A stretch of 7,244 bases of DNA from Candidatus Dojkabacteria bacterium (GTDB lineage Bacteria; Patescibacteriota; Dojkabacteria; B142; WJKM01), in contig JAGQLH010000070.1 of assembly GCA_020429465.1 (NCBI GenBank), forward strand, positions 1 through 7,244, written 5' to 3'. This document shows, piece after piece, positions 1 through 5,374 of the stretch (positions are counted from its first letter, which is position 1; each line of letters starts with the position of its first letter). The notes under the pieces are model-generated. The model searched no databases, was not told where the DNA came from, and was given only the letters and a program-made list of their open reading frames with translations. The translations under genes and the position numbers were made by a program.

Positions 1-1
1 C

Positions 2-70
2 ATAAGGATCTATAATGAAAACCCACCGGTTGAACTTACAAGCATCAGATTAGACAAATATTTCAGGTAA
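2..70 (+). CDS. Possible C-terminal end of an upstream gene (partial)
   Basis: The second reading frame is open from the left edge of the window to a TAA at 68-70 and encodes 22 residues ending in RLDKYFR. The other two plus frames hit stops within the first 15 bases (TAA at 3-5 and 13-15). The composition (mixed charged and hydrophobic residues, PPVELTSIRLDKYF) looks like ordinary protein, and the stop is followed directly by an intergenic repeat and a promoter, so a gene end here makes sense. The stretch is too short to name a family. It could also be chance. Confidence 0.4.
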   Translation: MRIYNENPPVELTSIRLDKYFR

Positions 71-80
71 TAGGGTATTT

Positions 81-108
81 GTCACCATGAGCCTGTAGAA
101 GGGTAGAC
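81..108 (+). repeat. Degenerate copy of a dispersed GTCAC-TGAGC palindromic repeat
   Basis: The segment begins GTCACCATGAGCC and ends GGGTAGAC; its ends can pair (GTC-ACC with GGT-A-GAC, one bulged A). It resembles the short palindromic intergenic element I know from many bacteria with the general form GTCACCCTGAGC...GAAGGGTGAC, and a second degenerate copy lies at 6154-6180. Both copies are preceded by the same TATTT. The right end of this copy overlaps the likely -35 box of the next gene. Confidence 0.5.
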
Positions 109-131
109 AATCATAAACTAGTAATTATATT
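104..131 (+). promoter_or_regulatory. Sigma-70 type promoter for the HD hydrolase gene
   Basis: A -35 box TAGACA (104-109, five of six matches to TTGACA) is separated by 16 bp from a -10 box TATATT (126-131, five of six). Transcription would start near 138, giving a leader of only about 17 nt that contains no Shine-Dalgarno sequence. The call rests on consensus match alone. Confidence 0.5.
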
Positions 132-154
132 TTTATTATTAATTAGAAATTACC

Positions 155-700
155 ATGTCACTCCCAACAAGAGAAGAAGCACAAGCTTTACTTGAAGAGC
201 ATGTAAAAGATGATTATCAACTGCACCACTCAAAAATGGTAGCTTTAGCAATGGAATCATACGCAACTGAATTCAATGAAGATCCGAATTTATGGTACAT
301 AACAGGTCTCCTTCATGACTTGGATTATTATGAATTTCCAAATGAACATCCAGGAAAATCCCTTGAGTGGTTTAAAGAATGGGGGTATCCGGAGGAGCTC
401 ATTCATGCAGTAGAAGCTCATGCTTTTAATTATAACGGGTTTGAAACTGAGCCACAAAATAAACTAGCAGCAGCACTCATAGCATGTGATGAATTATCTG
501 GATTGCTACATGCATACGCAATTATGCGACCTACTGGATATGAAGGGATGAAAGTGAAATCGGTAAAGAAAAAATTGAAAGACAAGGCATTTGCTGCCAA
601 AATTAATCGTGATGATATAGCGTATGGTGTCGAGAAGCTAGGCCTTGAAATGTCTGACCATATTCAAAAGCTCATTGCCACATTCCAAGAAAATTTGTAA
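155..700 (+). CDS. HD-superfamily predicted phosphohydrolase
   Basis: This 181-residue protein is a single-domain metal-dependent HD hydrolase, probably cytosolic. The metal ligands are visible in order: H25 in the first helix (QLHHSKM), the paired H54-D55 in LLHDLDY, H89 in AVEAHAFNY, and D112 in ACDELSGL. The tail KVKSVKKKLKDKAFAAKI (about 132-149) and the overall length match the predicted-hydrolase group I recall as COG2316. Members are expected to hydrolyse phosphoester bonds in nucleotides or similar compounds, but the substrate is unknown and cannot be read from the sequence. The start is the first ATG after the promoter at 104-131; no Shine-Dalgarno sequence precedes it. The gene is flanked by its own promoter and a large terminator-like hairpin at 702-756, so it is probably transcribed alone. 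HD-superfamily membership is clear; the specific reaction is not. Confidence 0.9.
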   Translation: MSLPTREEAQALLEEHVKDDYQLHHSKMVALAMESYATEFNEDPNLWYITGLLHDLDYYEFPNEHPGKSLEWFKEWGYPEELIHAVEAHAFNYNGFETEPQNKLAAALIACDELSGLLHAYAIMRPTGYEGMKVKSVKKKLKDKAFAAKINRDDIAYGVEKLGLEMSDHIQKLIATFQENL

Positions 701-701
701 A

Positions 702-756
702 ATTAGAAAAATCAAGTCGATTCCGCTTTCGGGAGAAATTTAGATTTTTTTCTAAT
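702..756 (+). terminator. Nested hairpin terminator after the HD hydrolase gene
   Basis: Beginning 2 nt after the stop codon, ATTAGAAAAATC (702-713) pairs with GATTTTTTTCTAAT (743-756), at least ten consecutive base pairs with a two-T bulge. Inside the loop a second small GC-richer stem forms from TTCCG (721-725) and CGGGA (730-734) around CTTT, followed within 16 nt by the seven-T run at 745-751. The inner stem plus T run reads as a factor-independent terminator; the A/T symmetry of the outer arms would allow it to work on either strand. Confidence 0.6.
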
Positions 757-836
757 CCCCTAAATTATAAACTAAGCGAATAATTATATGGGATCCAGGA
801 AGGAACTAAGTAACACGAATAGAAAGATCGGAACTA

Positions 837-865
837 TTGATTATCCACTTTAATTATTAATTAAT
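837..865 (+). promoter_or_regulatory. Weak candidate promoter, possibly for a leaderless mRNA
   Basis: TTGATT (837-842, four of six matches) is followed after 17 bp by ATTAAT (860-865, four of six matches to TATAAT). If real, transcription would begin about at 872, the A of the ATG, so the message would have no leader. The region is extremely AT-rich, so the match may be chance. The rest of the intergenic stretch 757-871 shows nothing else I can support. Confidence 0.25.
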
Positions 866-871
866 AAATAA

Positions 872-1123
872 ATGGCTGATACTACTACCCAGGCTGCACC
901 CGCTAGTGCACCTGCAAAAAAACAGAGAGGGGCACTATTTTACGTACTGGCAACAGCGGGAGCAATTTCCGCACTATTACTCTGTTGCTGTGCAATGTTT
1001 ACCCTTGCTATGGTAACCAGTCCTGATTTTCAAGAAGGTTTTACTGAAGGATACTGTGAAGGACTTGCTGAAGAAGGACTTAGCTACGACGAGGATCCAT
1101 TTGGTATTTGTCAAAATTATTAA
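872..1123 (+). CDS. Small single-pass membrane protein of unknown function
   Basis: I do not recognise this 83-residue protein. It has an Ala/Pro/Thr-rich N-terminal arm (1-15), a basic stretch KKQR (16-19), one long hydrophobic helix (about 21-48) containing three consecutive cysteines (38-40), and an acidic C-terminal part (49-83) rich in Glu, Asp, Gly and Tyr with cysteines at 62 and 80. The basic residues before the helix predict an inside N-terminus and an outside acidic tail. The hydrophobic segment begins too deep and lacks a lipobox with the usual spacing, so a lipoprotein or cleaved signal seems less likely. The ATG has no Shine-Dalgarno sequence but follows a weak promoter. The next gene starts 5 nt after its stop and has the same architecture, so the two are probably co-transcribed and may act together. 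Confidence 0.7.
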   Translation: MADTTTQAAPASAPAKKQRGALFYVLATAGAISALLLCCCAMFTLAMVTSPDFQEGFTEGYCEGLAEEGLSYDEDPFGICQNY

Positions 1124-1128
1124 TAGCT

Positions 1129-1551
1129 ATGGAAGAAACAGTTATAAAAAAACGAAAAGGACCAATGTTCTGGTTCGTTCTTACCAGCATTTTCTGGCTC
1201 ATAATTATGGGAGTATGTGCAGGTATCACTTTTGCAGTCTTGGGCTCCAATAGAACTATTCAGGAACTTGTAATATACGAACTACAAACACAATTAGGAC
1301 TTGTAGAACCAGGAGAAGAGATTGAACCAATTGAAGAACCTACAGAAAAAGAGCGAGAATTGGAATTACTTGTTGAAGAATTACAAGATGAACTTGATGA
1401 GTACAAGCTCCGTGAGGAACTAGAAGAGGAAATTCGAAAAGAAGTTGGAAAAGAATCTCCTACACCAGAACCAACTGAGGATGTAGAACCAACAGTGACG
1501 AAAGAAGCCACTTTGGAACCTACCAAAGAACCGACAACTAGTCCAGAATAA
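1129..1551 (+). CDS. Bitopic membrane protein with acidic coiled coil and Pro/Thr/Glu tail
   Basis: Family not recognised. From the ATG at 1129 the protein has 140 residues: a basic N-terminus (KKRKG, 7-11), one membrane helix (about 12-38), a strongly charged stretch at 73-108 (ELELLVEELQDELDEY and following) with heptad-like hydrophobic spacing that should form a coiled coil, and a low-complexity tail (109-140) of repeated PTPEPT, EPTVT, EPTKEPT units. By the positive-inside rule the coiled coil and tail lie outside the membrane. The Thr/Pro tail resembles cell-surface linkers. A TTG at 1108 in the same frame would extend it by seven residues and overlap the previous gene by 16 bp; I prefer the ATG, 5 nt after that gene's stop. 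The likely operon with the preceding small membrane protein, sharing topology and an acidic exterior, suggests an envelope role. A terminator at 1560-1589 ends the unit. Confidence 0.75.
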   Translation: MEETVIKKRKGPMFWFVLTSIFWLIIMGVCAGITFAVLGSNRTIQELVIYELQTQLGLVEPGEEIEPIEEPTEKERELELLVEELQDELDEYKLREELEEEIRKEVGKESPTPEPTEDVEPTVTKEATLEPTKEPTTSPE

Positions 1552-1559
1552 ACGTTTAG

Positions 1560-1589
1560 AATAGGGGCAAGTAAACTCTTGTCCCTATT
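1560..1589 (+). terminator. Strong hairpin terminator between convergent genes
   Basis: AATAGGGGCAAG (1560-1571) pairs with CTTGTCCCTATT (1578-1589) over 12 bp with one G-T wobble and a six-base loop, followed on the plus strand by TATTTTC. It starts 8 nt after the plus-strand stop codon. The right arm contains the TAG stop (1585-1587) of the convergent minus-strand gene, so the stem probably ends transcription from both sides. Confidence 0.8.
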
Positions 1590-2223
1590 TATTTTCAATC
1601 GCTTCCCACATCCCCTTCTCGTGATTCCAAAGCTCTAGACCTTTGAATTGCAATTTATACTTATCGGTTTCTCGTTGAACTGAGCCCAAATAGACATAAT
1701 CTTTCTCCTTATCAACAGCATAGAGAATAGCTTTAAGCATCATCCCCATACCTAGATTATTAGTATCTACATCCAATCTATAGAATGGGTAACAATAATG
1801 AAGCATCGAGCTGGTTTCAACTGCTACACAGTACCCAATTATTTCATCATCACGTGTATACACAAATAAAGAGGAGAAATTATGGTCTGTAGTAACAATT
1901 TCCTTTATTTTATTTGCGCTAAATGTAGAATCACCAAATTTTTCAGTGTAGAAATCTTTCCCTATCTTATGTATTTTCCAATCATAATCATCAATTTCAA
2001 TAGGTAATTGTACCTTAGATAAAGCTAGATTTTCAGTTTTCCTAAGAATCCTTCTATTCTCACTTGTTAAATCAAAATTTGAAAGATTTATTCGTAGACT
2101 TGAAGTCTCATTCATAACTCCTTTTCCGACTCGAGTCATCACAAAGCCACGATTATATTCACTTTCTACGGAAGTATCTGAAATATCTACTATAGTTTTT
2201 TTATTGTATGATAGGTATTGCAT
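1585..2223 (-). CDS. Aminoacyl-tRNA-protein transferase (Ate/Bpt)-like, GNAT-fold protein lacking the N-terminal cysteines
   Basis: This 212-residue protein resembles arginyl/leucyl-tRNA-protein transferases, which add an amino acid from charged tRNA to protein N-termini. The family pattern is recognisable along the whole length: QYLSYNKKT at the start (family: CxYLPxxx), NRGFVMTR (24-31; family: RRGFRRSG), RINLSNF followed by TSENRRILRK (44-62; family: RVxVxxFxxSRSQRRVLRR), YCYPFYRLD (143-151) and the GNAT-like end YVYLG (176-180) with DKYKLQFKGLELW (187-199; family: KMxYKxxFxPxE). The N-terminal cysteines that bind a metal or Fe-S cluster in typical members are all absent: the only cysteines are C132 and C144. 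The protein may therefore use another donor or have a changed role. The ATG at 2223 is the first possible start, since an in-frame stop lies just upstream. A promoter is likely at 2262-2290. The superfamily is fairly sure; the activity is not. Confidence 0.7.
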   Translation of the reverse strand: MQYLSYNKKTIVDISDTSVESEYNRGFVMTRVGKGVMNETSSLRINLSNFDLTSENRRILRKTENLALSKVQLPIEIDDYDWKIHKIGKDFYTEKFGDSTFSANKIKEIVTTDHNFSSLFVYTRDDEIIGYCVAVETSSMLHYCYPFYRLDVDTNNLGMGMMLKAILYAVDKEKDYVYLGSVQRETDKYKLQFKGLELWNHEKGMWEAIENK

Positions 2224-2261
2224 ATATATTTTTTAGTGTCTTCCCCGAAATCGCCTTCACG

Positions 2262-2290
2262 ATCATAAACTCCAGCGGGAATTCAGTCAG
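2262..2290 (-). promoter_or_regulatory. Candidate promoter for the Ate/Bpt-like gene
   Basis: On the minus strand CTGACT (2285-2290, four of six matches to TTGACA) is followed after 17 bp by TATGAT (2262-2267, five of six matches to TATAAT). Transcription would start near 2255, giving a leader of about 32 nt without a well-placed Shine-Dalgarno sequence. Confidence 0.45.
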
Positions 2291-2318
2291 ATTTTGTACC
2301 GATTAAAACATATTCTAA

Positions 2319-2330
2319 CGAGTATACTCG
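2319..2330. other. 12-bp perfect palindrome, possible operator
   Basis: CGAGTATACTCG is its own reverse complement and stands about 30 bp upstream of the -35 box of the Ate/Bpt-like gene. The position would suit a regulator site, but the sequence matches no operator I know, and one 12-bp palindrome can arise by chance. Confidence 0.25.
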
Positions 2331-2366
2331 AACAAAGAGGTAGAAAATCTAGGATGAAACTTAAAT

Positions 2367-2392
2367 AGATTCCCGCCTACGCGGGAATGACA
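2367..2392. repeat. 26-bp dispersed palindromic repeat (dRS3-like), copy 1
   Basis: The core is ATTCCC-N8-GGGAAT, which folds as a perfect 8-bp stem (ATTCCCGC with GCGGGAAT) around a four-base loop, flanked by AG and GACA. The core has the same form as the neisserial dRS3 element and as short intergenic repeats I know from several other bacterial groups. It is much richer in GC than its surroundings. Copy 2 lies at 5226-5251 in the opposite orientation with 21 of 26 bases identical. This copy begins 7 nt past the stop of the DUF167 gene and may also help end that transcript, though no good T run follows on the minus strand. Confidence 0.75.
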
Positions 2393-2398
2393 TAATTT

Positions 2399-2641
2399 TT
2401 ACCTTATTTCCACGTGTTTTATCCTCCCTTTATTACCCGATACTATAGATACCGCAGTCCGTGGTACATTATAGTATTTTGCAAGTAAAGAAATAAGTTC
2501 TTTATTTGCTTCATTATCCACTGGTTTTGCTTTAAGATCAACTTCAACATCAATATCCTCACGAGAAATCTTATCTCGAATTTGTGATTCATTCTTGTTT
2601 GGATGTACCTTAACTTTTATCCTTTTCATTTTTATTTTCAT
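2399..2641 (-). CDS. DUF167 / YggU family protein (UPF0235)
   Basis: The 80-residue protein matches the small, widespread DUF167 family from end to end: KVKVHPNKNES near the N-terminus (9-19), the hallmark KAKPVDNEANKEL (37-49) followed by a helix LISLLAKYY, and VSIVSGNKGRIKHVEI (64-79) at the C-terminus. The family is a compact alpha/beta fold without an established biochemical function, likely cytosolic. The ATG at 2641 gives an extra four residues over a second ATG at 2629; both starts lie inside the end of mfd, overlapping it by 32 or 20 nt in another frame, so translation is probably coupled to that of mfd. Its stop is followed by the palindromic repeat at 2367-2392, where the transcript may end. 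Confidence 0.9.
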   Translation of the reverse strand: MKIKMKRIKVKVHPNKNESQIRDKISREDIDVEVDLKAKPVDNEANKELISLLAKYYNVPRTAVSIVSGNKGRIKHVEIR

Positions 2642-5222
2642 ACTGAGAAAGTACTTTTAAACGCTCAATTTCCTCTGCCAACATTTGCATATAAAGAGCA
2701 AGACCTACGTTCGTAATATTTCCATGTTGTTGTTTTCCAAGTAAGTTTCCTGCTCCCCTTATTTCTAAATCCCTACTTGCAAGTTTAAAGCCGGCTCCTA
2801 ACTCTTGTGCATCCATAATAGCCTTAAGCCTCTCAATGTATTTCAATTCTTTTGTAACCTTTTTTTGAGTTTCTTCTGTGTCATCTATATCTCGGGATTT
2901 TACTGGCTGCTGAATATCATCTTCAGATTTTAAATTCTTACCTTTGTAGTATAAATAACAATATGCCTGCTTATCAGACCTTCCAACACGACCACGAAGC
3001 TGGTATAGCTGCCCCAGCCCAAAGTTTTGAGCATCATTAATGACAATAGTATTAACATTTGGCATATCAATTCCATTTTCAATTATTGTAGTTGCAATCA
3101 ATACATCATACTTCTGATTATAAAAATCACTAATAACCGTATCTAAATCTTTTGGCTTCATTTGACCATGCCCAACAGCAAATTTTATGTCTGGAAGAAG
3201 GTTTTCTAGTTTGAGCTTTATCGACTCTATTGTCTGTACCTTGTTATGAACAAAGTAAGCTTGTCCACCACGTTGAATTTCTGTCTGTAGTTGAAATGCA
3301 ATCTTTTCCCAATCTGTTTTTGTAACTACTGTTTTAACGGCACGTCGCTCAGTAGGAGGTGTTGCGATAATTGAAATCTCTTGGATTTGAGATAATGCCA
3401 TGCTTAAAGTTCGAGGAATAGGAGTTGCAGACATAGCTAAGGAATGAGAGCCATACTGAAGCTTTCTAATTTTCTCTTTCTGTTTTACACCAAATTTTTG
3501 TTCTTCATCAATAATCACCAGACCTAGATCTTTAAACTCGACATCGTTTGATAAAAGCCTATGTGTACCAACAAGTATCACATATTCGCCTTTACTAGCT
3601 TTATCGAGCATTTCCTTATTTTCTTTTGCTGTATGAAAACGCGAAACGTATCCGACCTTTATCCCAAACTCTCCAAACCTATCTTTAAATACTTTATAGT
3701 GCTGTGCAGCTAATACGGTTGTAGGACAGAGCACAGCAACTTGTTTCCCAGTCTCTATAACCTTAAATGCAGCTCGCATAGCAACCTCAGTTTTACCAAA
3801 TCCTACATCACCTACAATAAGCCTATTCATTGGTTTATTCTGTGCAAGATCCTTCTTTATGTCATCTATAGCAGTTAATTGATCTGGAGTTTCTTCATAT
3901 GGAAATGACTCCATAAAATCCTGATAAAAATCACTATCTTCATAGGGGATTGCATCAATATTTTGTAGTTCAAGTTTTGCGTAGTGCTCAACTAGATCTC
4001 GGGCTATTAACTCAATTGCTTTCTTTGTCTTTCGCATCGCCGTCTTCCAGTGTCCCTTATGCAGCCTGGTTATTTCTGGATCGTCCTCTGTCGTACCTAT
4101 ATATTTCGTAATTTTTTGAATGTTAGCTAAGGGTTCAAGTAACTGGTCTCCCTCTGCGTACTCTATCGTAAGGAAATCCTGAACAATTTCTTCTCTGATT
4201 CGCTCAAAATTAACCATTCGCTCTTCAATCCTCGTATTTTGTTGCAGTCCTTTATACACTCCTATACCGTGATCTTCATGAACAACATAATCATCAATTT
4301 CAATCTCACCCTCAAGTTTTTCTAAAACCTTTTGAGCTTGCTTTGTACTAATTCGTTTACGTTCCCTCTGTAAAAAGAGCGTACCAAATAACTCTCTGTC
4401 GGTAACATATAGTATCTTGTGTTCATGCGAACTAAATCCAGCAGTATACTTTGCATTAGATTTATCTACTTGTGTGACATATCCCTTAAGTGAGTCAGGT
4501 AATTCCTTGCTATGGCCAGTAGCTATGGTAATATTCCAGCCCAAGTTATCTAATCTCAGTAATTCTTTCTCTAAAAGATCAAATCGCTTATAAAATAATT
4601 GTGGAAAATTAAAATCTAATTCAAGCACAAGCGGCTCATCAGGAACTGAATACTGACTAAACACAATAATAAGTGAGGAATTGATATCACTAGTCCCAGA
4701 TGTTGAGATTTCATACCAATCAACCTTATCTTCAAGACGATTGCAATTACCAATTAGACAGGAAGATATTAGTGAGACACGTGTACCATATACTTCATCA
4801 AAGAGCTCCATATACTCAACATCATCCCCAAAATAAGAAATACGAACTGGATGCTCGTATCCAATTGGCCAGAAACTTATAACGTCGCCCTTTTTTGTCC
4901 ACTCTGTTGGACTAGACACCTTCGGTACCTTACTAAATCCATTCTCTTCAAGAGTGATTTCAAGTCCAGAAAGCGTAAATGCGTCATTCCCTGTTCTAAT
5001 TTCCTGAATACTTGAAAAATATTTTTGGATATCTGAATTATTACGCTTTGAGTAGAGAACAGAACTCCCTAATTCCGTGTGAATATATGAGAGGAAATCT
5101 TTTTGCAAATGAGATAACATGCCCGTAACATACAGAATACGAGAAGACTTCGACTCTTGTTTAAACGGATCCAGATTAATTGTTGTAAATAAGTTTTGTA
5201 TATTCATAACTTTGTTGTCCAT
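2610..5222 (-). CDS. mfd: Transcription-repair coupling factor Mfd, short form
   Basis: Mfd is an ATP-driven translocase that removes RNA polymerase stalled at DNA damage and recruits the UvrA-UvrB excision machinery. In this 870-residue version a UvrB-like segment (about 80-150: WTKKGDVISFWP, PVRISYFGDDVE) is followed by the RNA polymerase interacting domain (about 305-375: IDDYVVHEDHGIGVYKGL), helicase motif I GDVGFGKT (471-478), motif II DEEQ (572-575), motif III SAT (598-600), motif VI QLRGRVGRS (741-749) and the translocation motif around KLASRDLEIRGAGNLLGK (813-830). E. coli Mfd has 1148 residues. Here the protein stops about 40 residues after the translocation motif, so the inhibitory C-terminal domain is missing, and the roughly 75 residues before the UvrB-like segment look too few for a complete UvrA-binding domain. 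A charged insert of about 25 residues (762-790) follows motif VI. The ATG at 5222 has AGGA 9 nt upstream within a repeat; a second in-frame ATG lies at 5207. DUF167 is co-transcribed downstream. Confidence 0.95.
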   Translation of the reverse strand: MDNKVMNIQNLFTTINLDPFKQESKSSRILYVTGMLSHLQKDFLSYIHTELGSSVLYSKRNNSDIQKYFSSIQEIRTGNDAFTLSGLEITLEENGFSKVPKVSSPTEWTKKGDVISFWPIGYEHPVRISYFGDDVEYMELFDEVYGTRVSLISSCLIGNCNRLEDKVDWYEISTSGTSDINSSLIIVFSQYSVPDEPLVLELDFNFPQLFYKRFDLLEKELLRLDNLGWNITIATGHSKELPDSLKGYVTQVDKSNAKYTAGFSSHEHKILYVTDRELFGTLFLQRERKRISTKQAQKVLEKLEGEIEIDDYVVHEDHGIGVYKGLQQNTRIEERMVNFERIREEIVQDFLTIEYAEGDQLLEPLANIQKITKYIGTTEDDPEITRLHKGHWKTAMRKTKKAIELIARDLVEHYAKLELQNIDAIPYEDSDFYQDFMESFPYEETPDQLTAIDDIKKDLAQNKPMNRLIVGDVGFGKTEVAMRAAFKVIETGKQVAVLCPTTVLAAQHYKVFKDRFGEFGIKVGYVSRFHTAKENKEMLDKASKGEYVILVGTHRLLSNDVEFKDLGLVIIDEEQKFGVKQKEKIRKLQYGSHSLAMSATPIPRTLSMALSQIQEISIIATPPTERRAVKTVVTKTDWEKIAFQLQTEIQRGGQAYFVHNKVQTIESIKLKLENLLPDIKFAVGHGQMKPKDLDTVISDFYNQKYDVLIATTIIENGIDMPNVNTIVINDAQNFGLGQLYQLRGRVGRSDKQAYCYLYYKGKNLKSEDDIQQPVKSRDIDDTEETQKKVTKELKYIERLKAIMDAQELGAGFKLASRDLEIRGAGNLLGKQQHGNITNVGLALYMQMLAEEIERLKVLSQYENKNEKDKS

Positions 5223-5225
5223 CTA

Positions 5226-5251
5226 TGTCATTCCTGCAAAGGTAGGAATCT
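5226..5251. repeat. 26-bp dispersed palindromic repeat (dRS3-like), copy 2, in the mfd leader
   Basis: This is the inverted partner of 2367-2392, with 21 of 26 bases identical. The arms ATTCCTGC and GTAGGAAT still form an 8-bp stem because the changes compensate each other: one C-G pair has become T-A and one G-C has become G-T. It lies 3 bp from the mfd ATG. On the mRNA its arm reads GCAGGAAT, so it holds the only Shine-Dalgarno-like bases (AGGA) before mfd, and folding would hide them. Confidence 0.7.
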
Positions 5252-5295
5252 CTATAATTTATTCTCGACCTGTCCCTTCATGTAAACAAAACTTA

Positions 5296-5316
5296 CCTCC
5301 TACACAAAGTAGGAGG
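5296..5316 (-). terminator. Hairpin with T-rich tail between the BI-1 gene and mfd
   Basis: CCTCCTAC (5296-5303) and GTAGGAGG (5309-5316) form a perfect 8-bp stem with a five-base loop. On the minus strand the stem is followed by TAAGTTTTGTTT, which is compatible with a factor-independent terminator for the BI-1 transcript. The loop and arm sequences resemble the repeat next to the mfd start, so it may share an origin with it. Confidence 0.55.
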
Positions 5317-5338
5317 CATAGTAACATTAGATGGAAAC

Positions 5339-5367
5339 GTAGGAACAGCAGACTTTGCTATTCCTAC
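5339..5367. terminator. Interrupted hairpin just after the BI-1 gene
   Basis: GTAGGAA-C-AGCA (5339-5350) pairs with TGCT-A-TTCCTAC (5356-5367): seven plus four base pairs separated by one mismatch, loop of five. It lies 8 nt downstream of the BI-1 stop codon (minus strand). No long T run follows on either strand, so it may stabilise the 3' end rather than terminate alone; with 5296-5316 it forms a tandem hairpin pair. Confidence 0.45.
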
Positions 5368-5374
5368 TTAAAAT

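Noticed and set aside
797..804. AGGAAGGA resembling a strong Shine-Dalgarno sequence
   Set aside because: No start codon follows at a useful distance; the next bases lead to stops.
788..853. 21-codon open frame before the gene at 872, a possible leader peptide
   Set aside because: There is no ribosome-binding sequence before its ATG, the peptide shows no attenuator-like codon run, and no hairpin pair follows it.
1056..1253. Plus-strand open frame of 65 codons overlapping both small membrane-protein genes
   Set aside because: It overlaps two better-supported genes in another frame and its product lacks any domain or consistent topology.
1260..1598. Minus-strand open frame of 112 codons opposite the coiled-coil protein gene
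   Set aside because: Its product is a serine/glycine low-complexity sequence, the expected antisense of Glu/Leu/Pro-rich codons, and it crosses the terminator.
2241..2281. TTCCCC and CGGGAA about 30 bp apart, considered as another copy of the dRS3-like repeat
   Set aside because: The spacing is far larger than in the other copies, the arms are imperfect and the flanking AG/GACA bases are absent; at most a rearranged remnant.
4700..4882. Plus-strand open frame of 60 codons inside mfd
   Set aside because: It lies antisense within the well-supported mfd gene and its product has no recognisable features.
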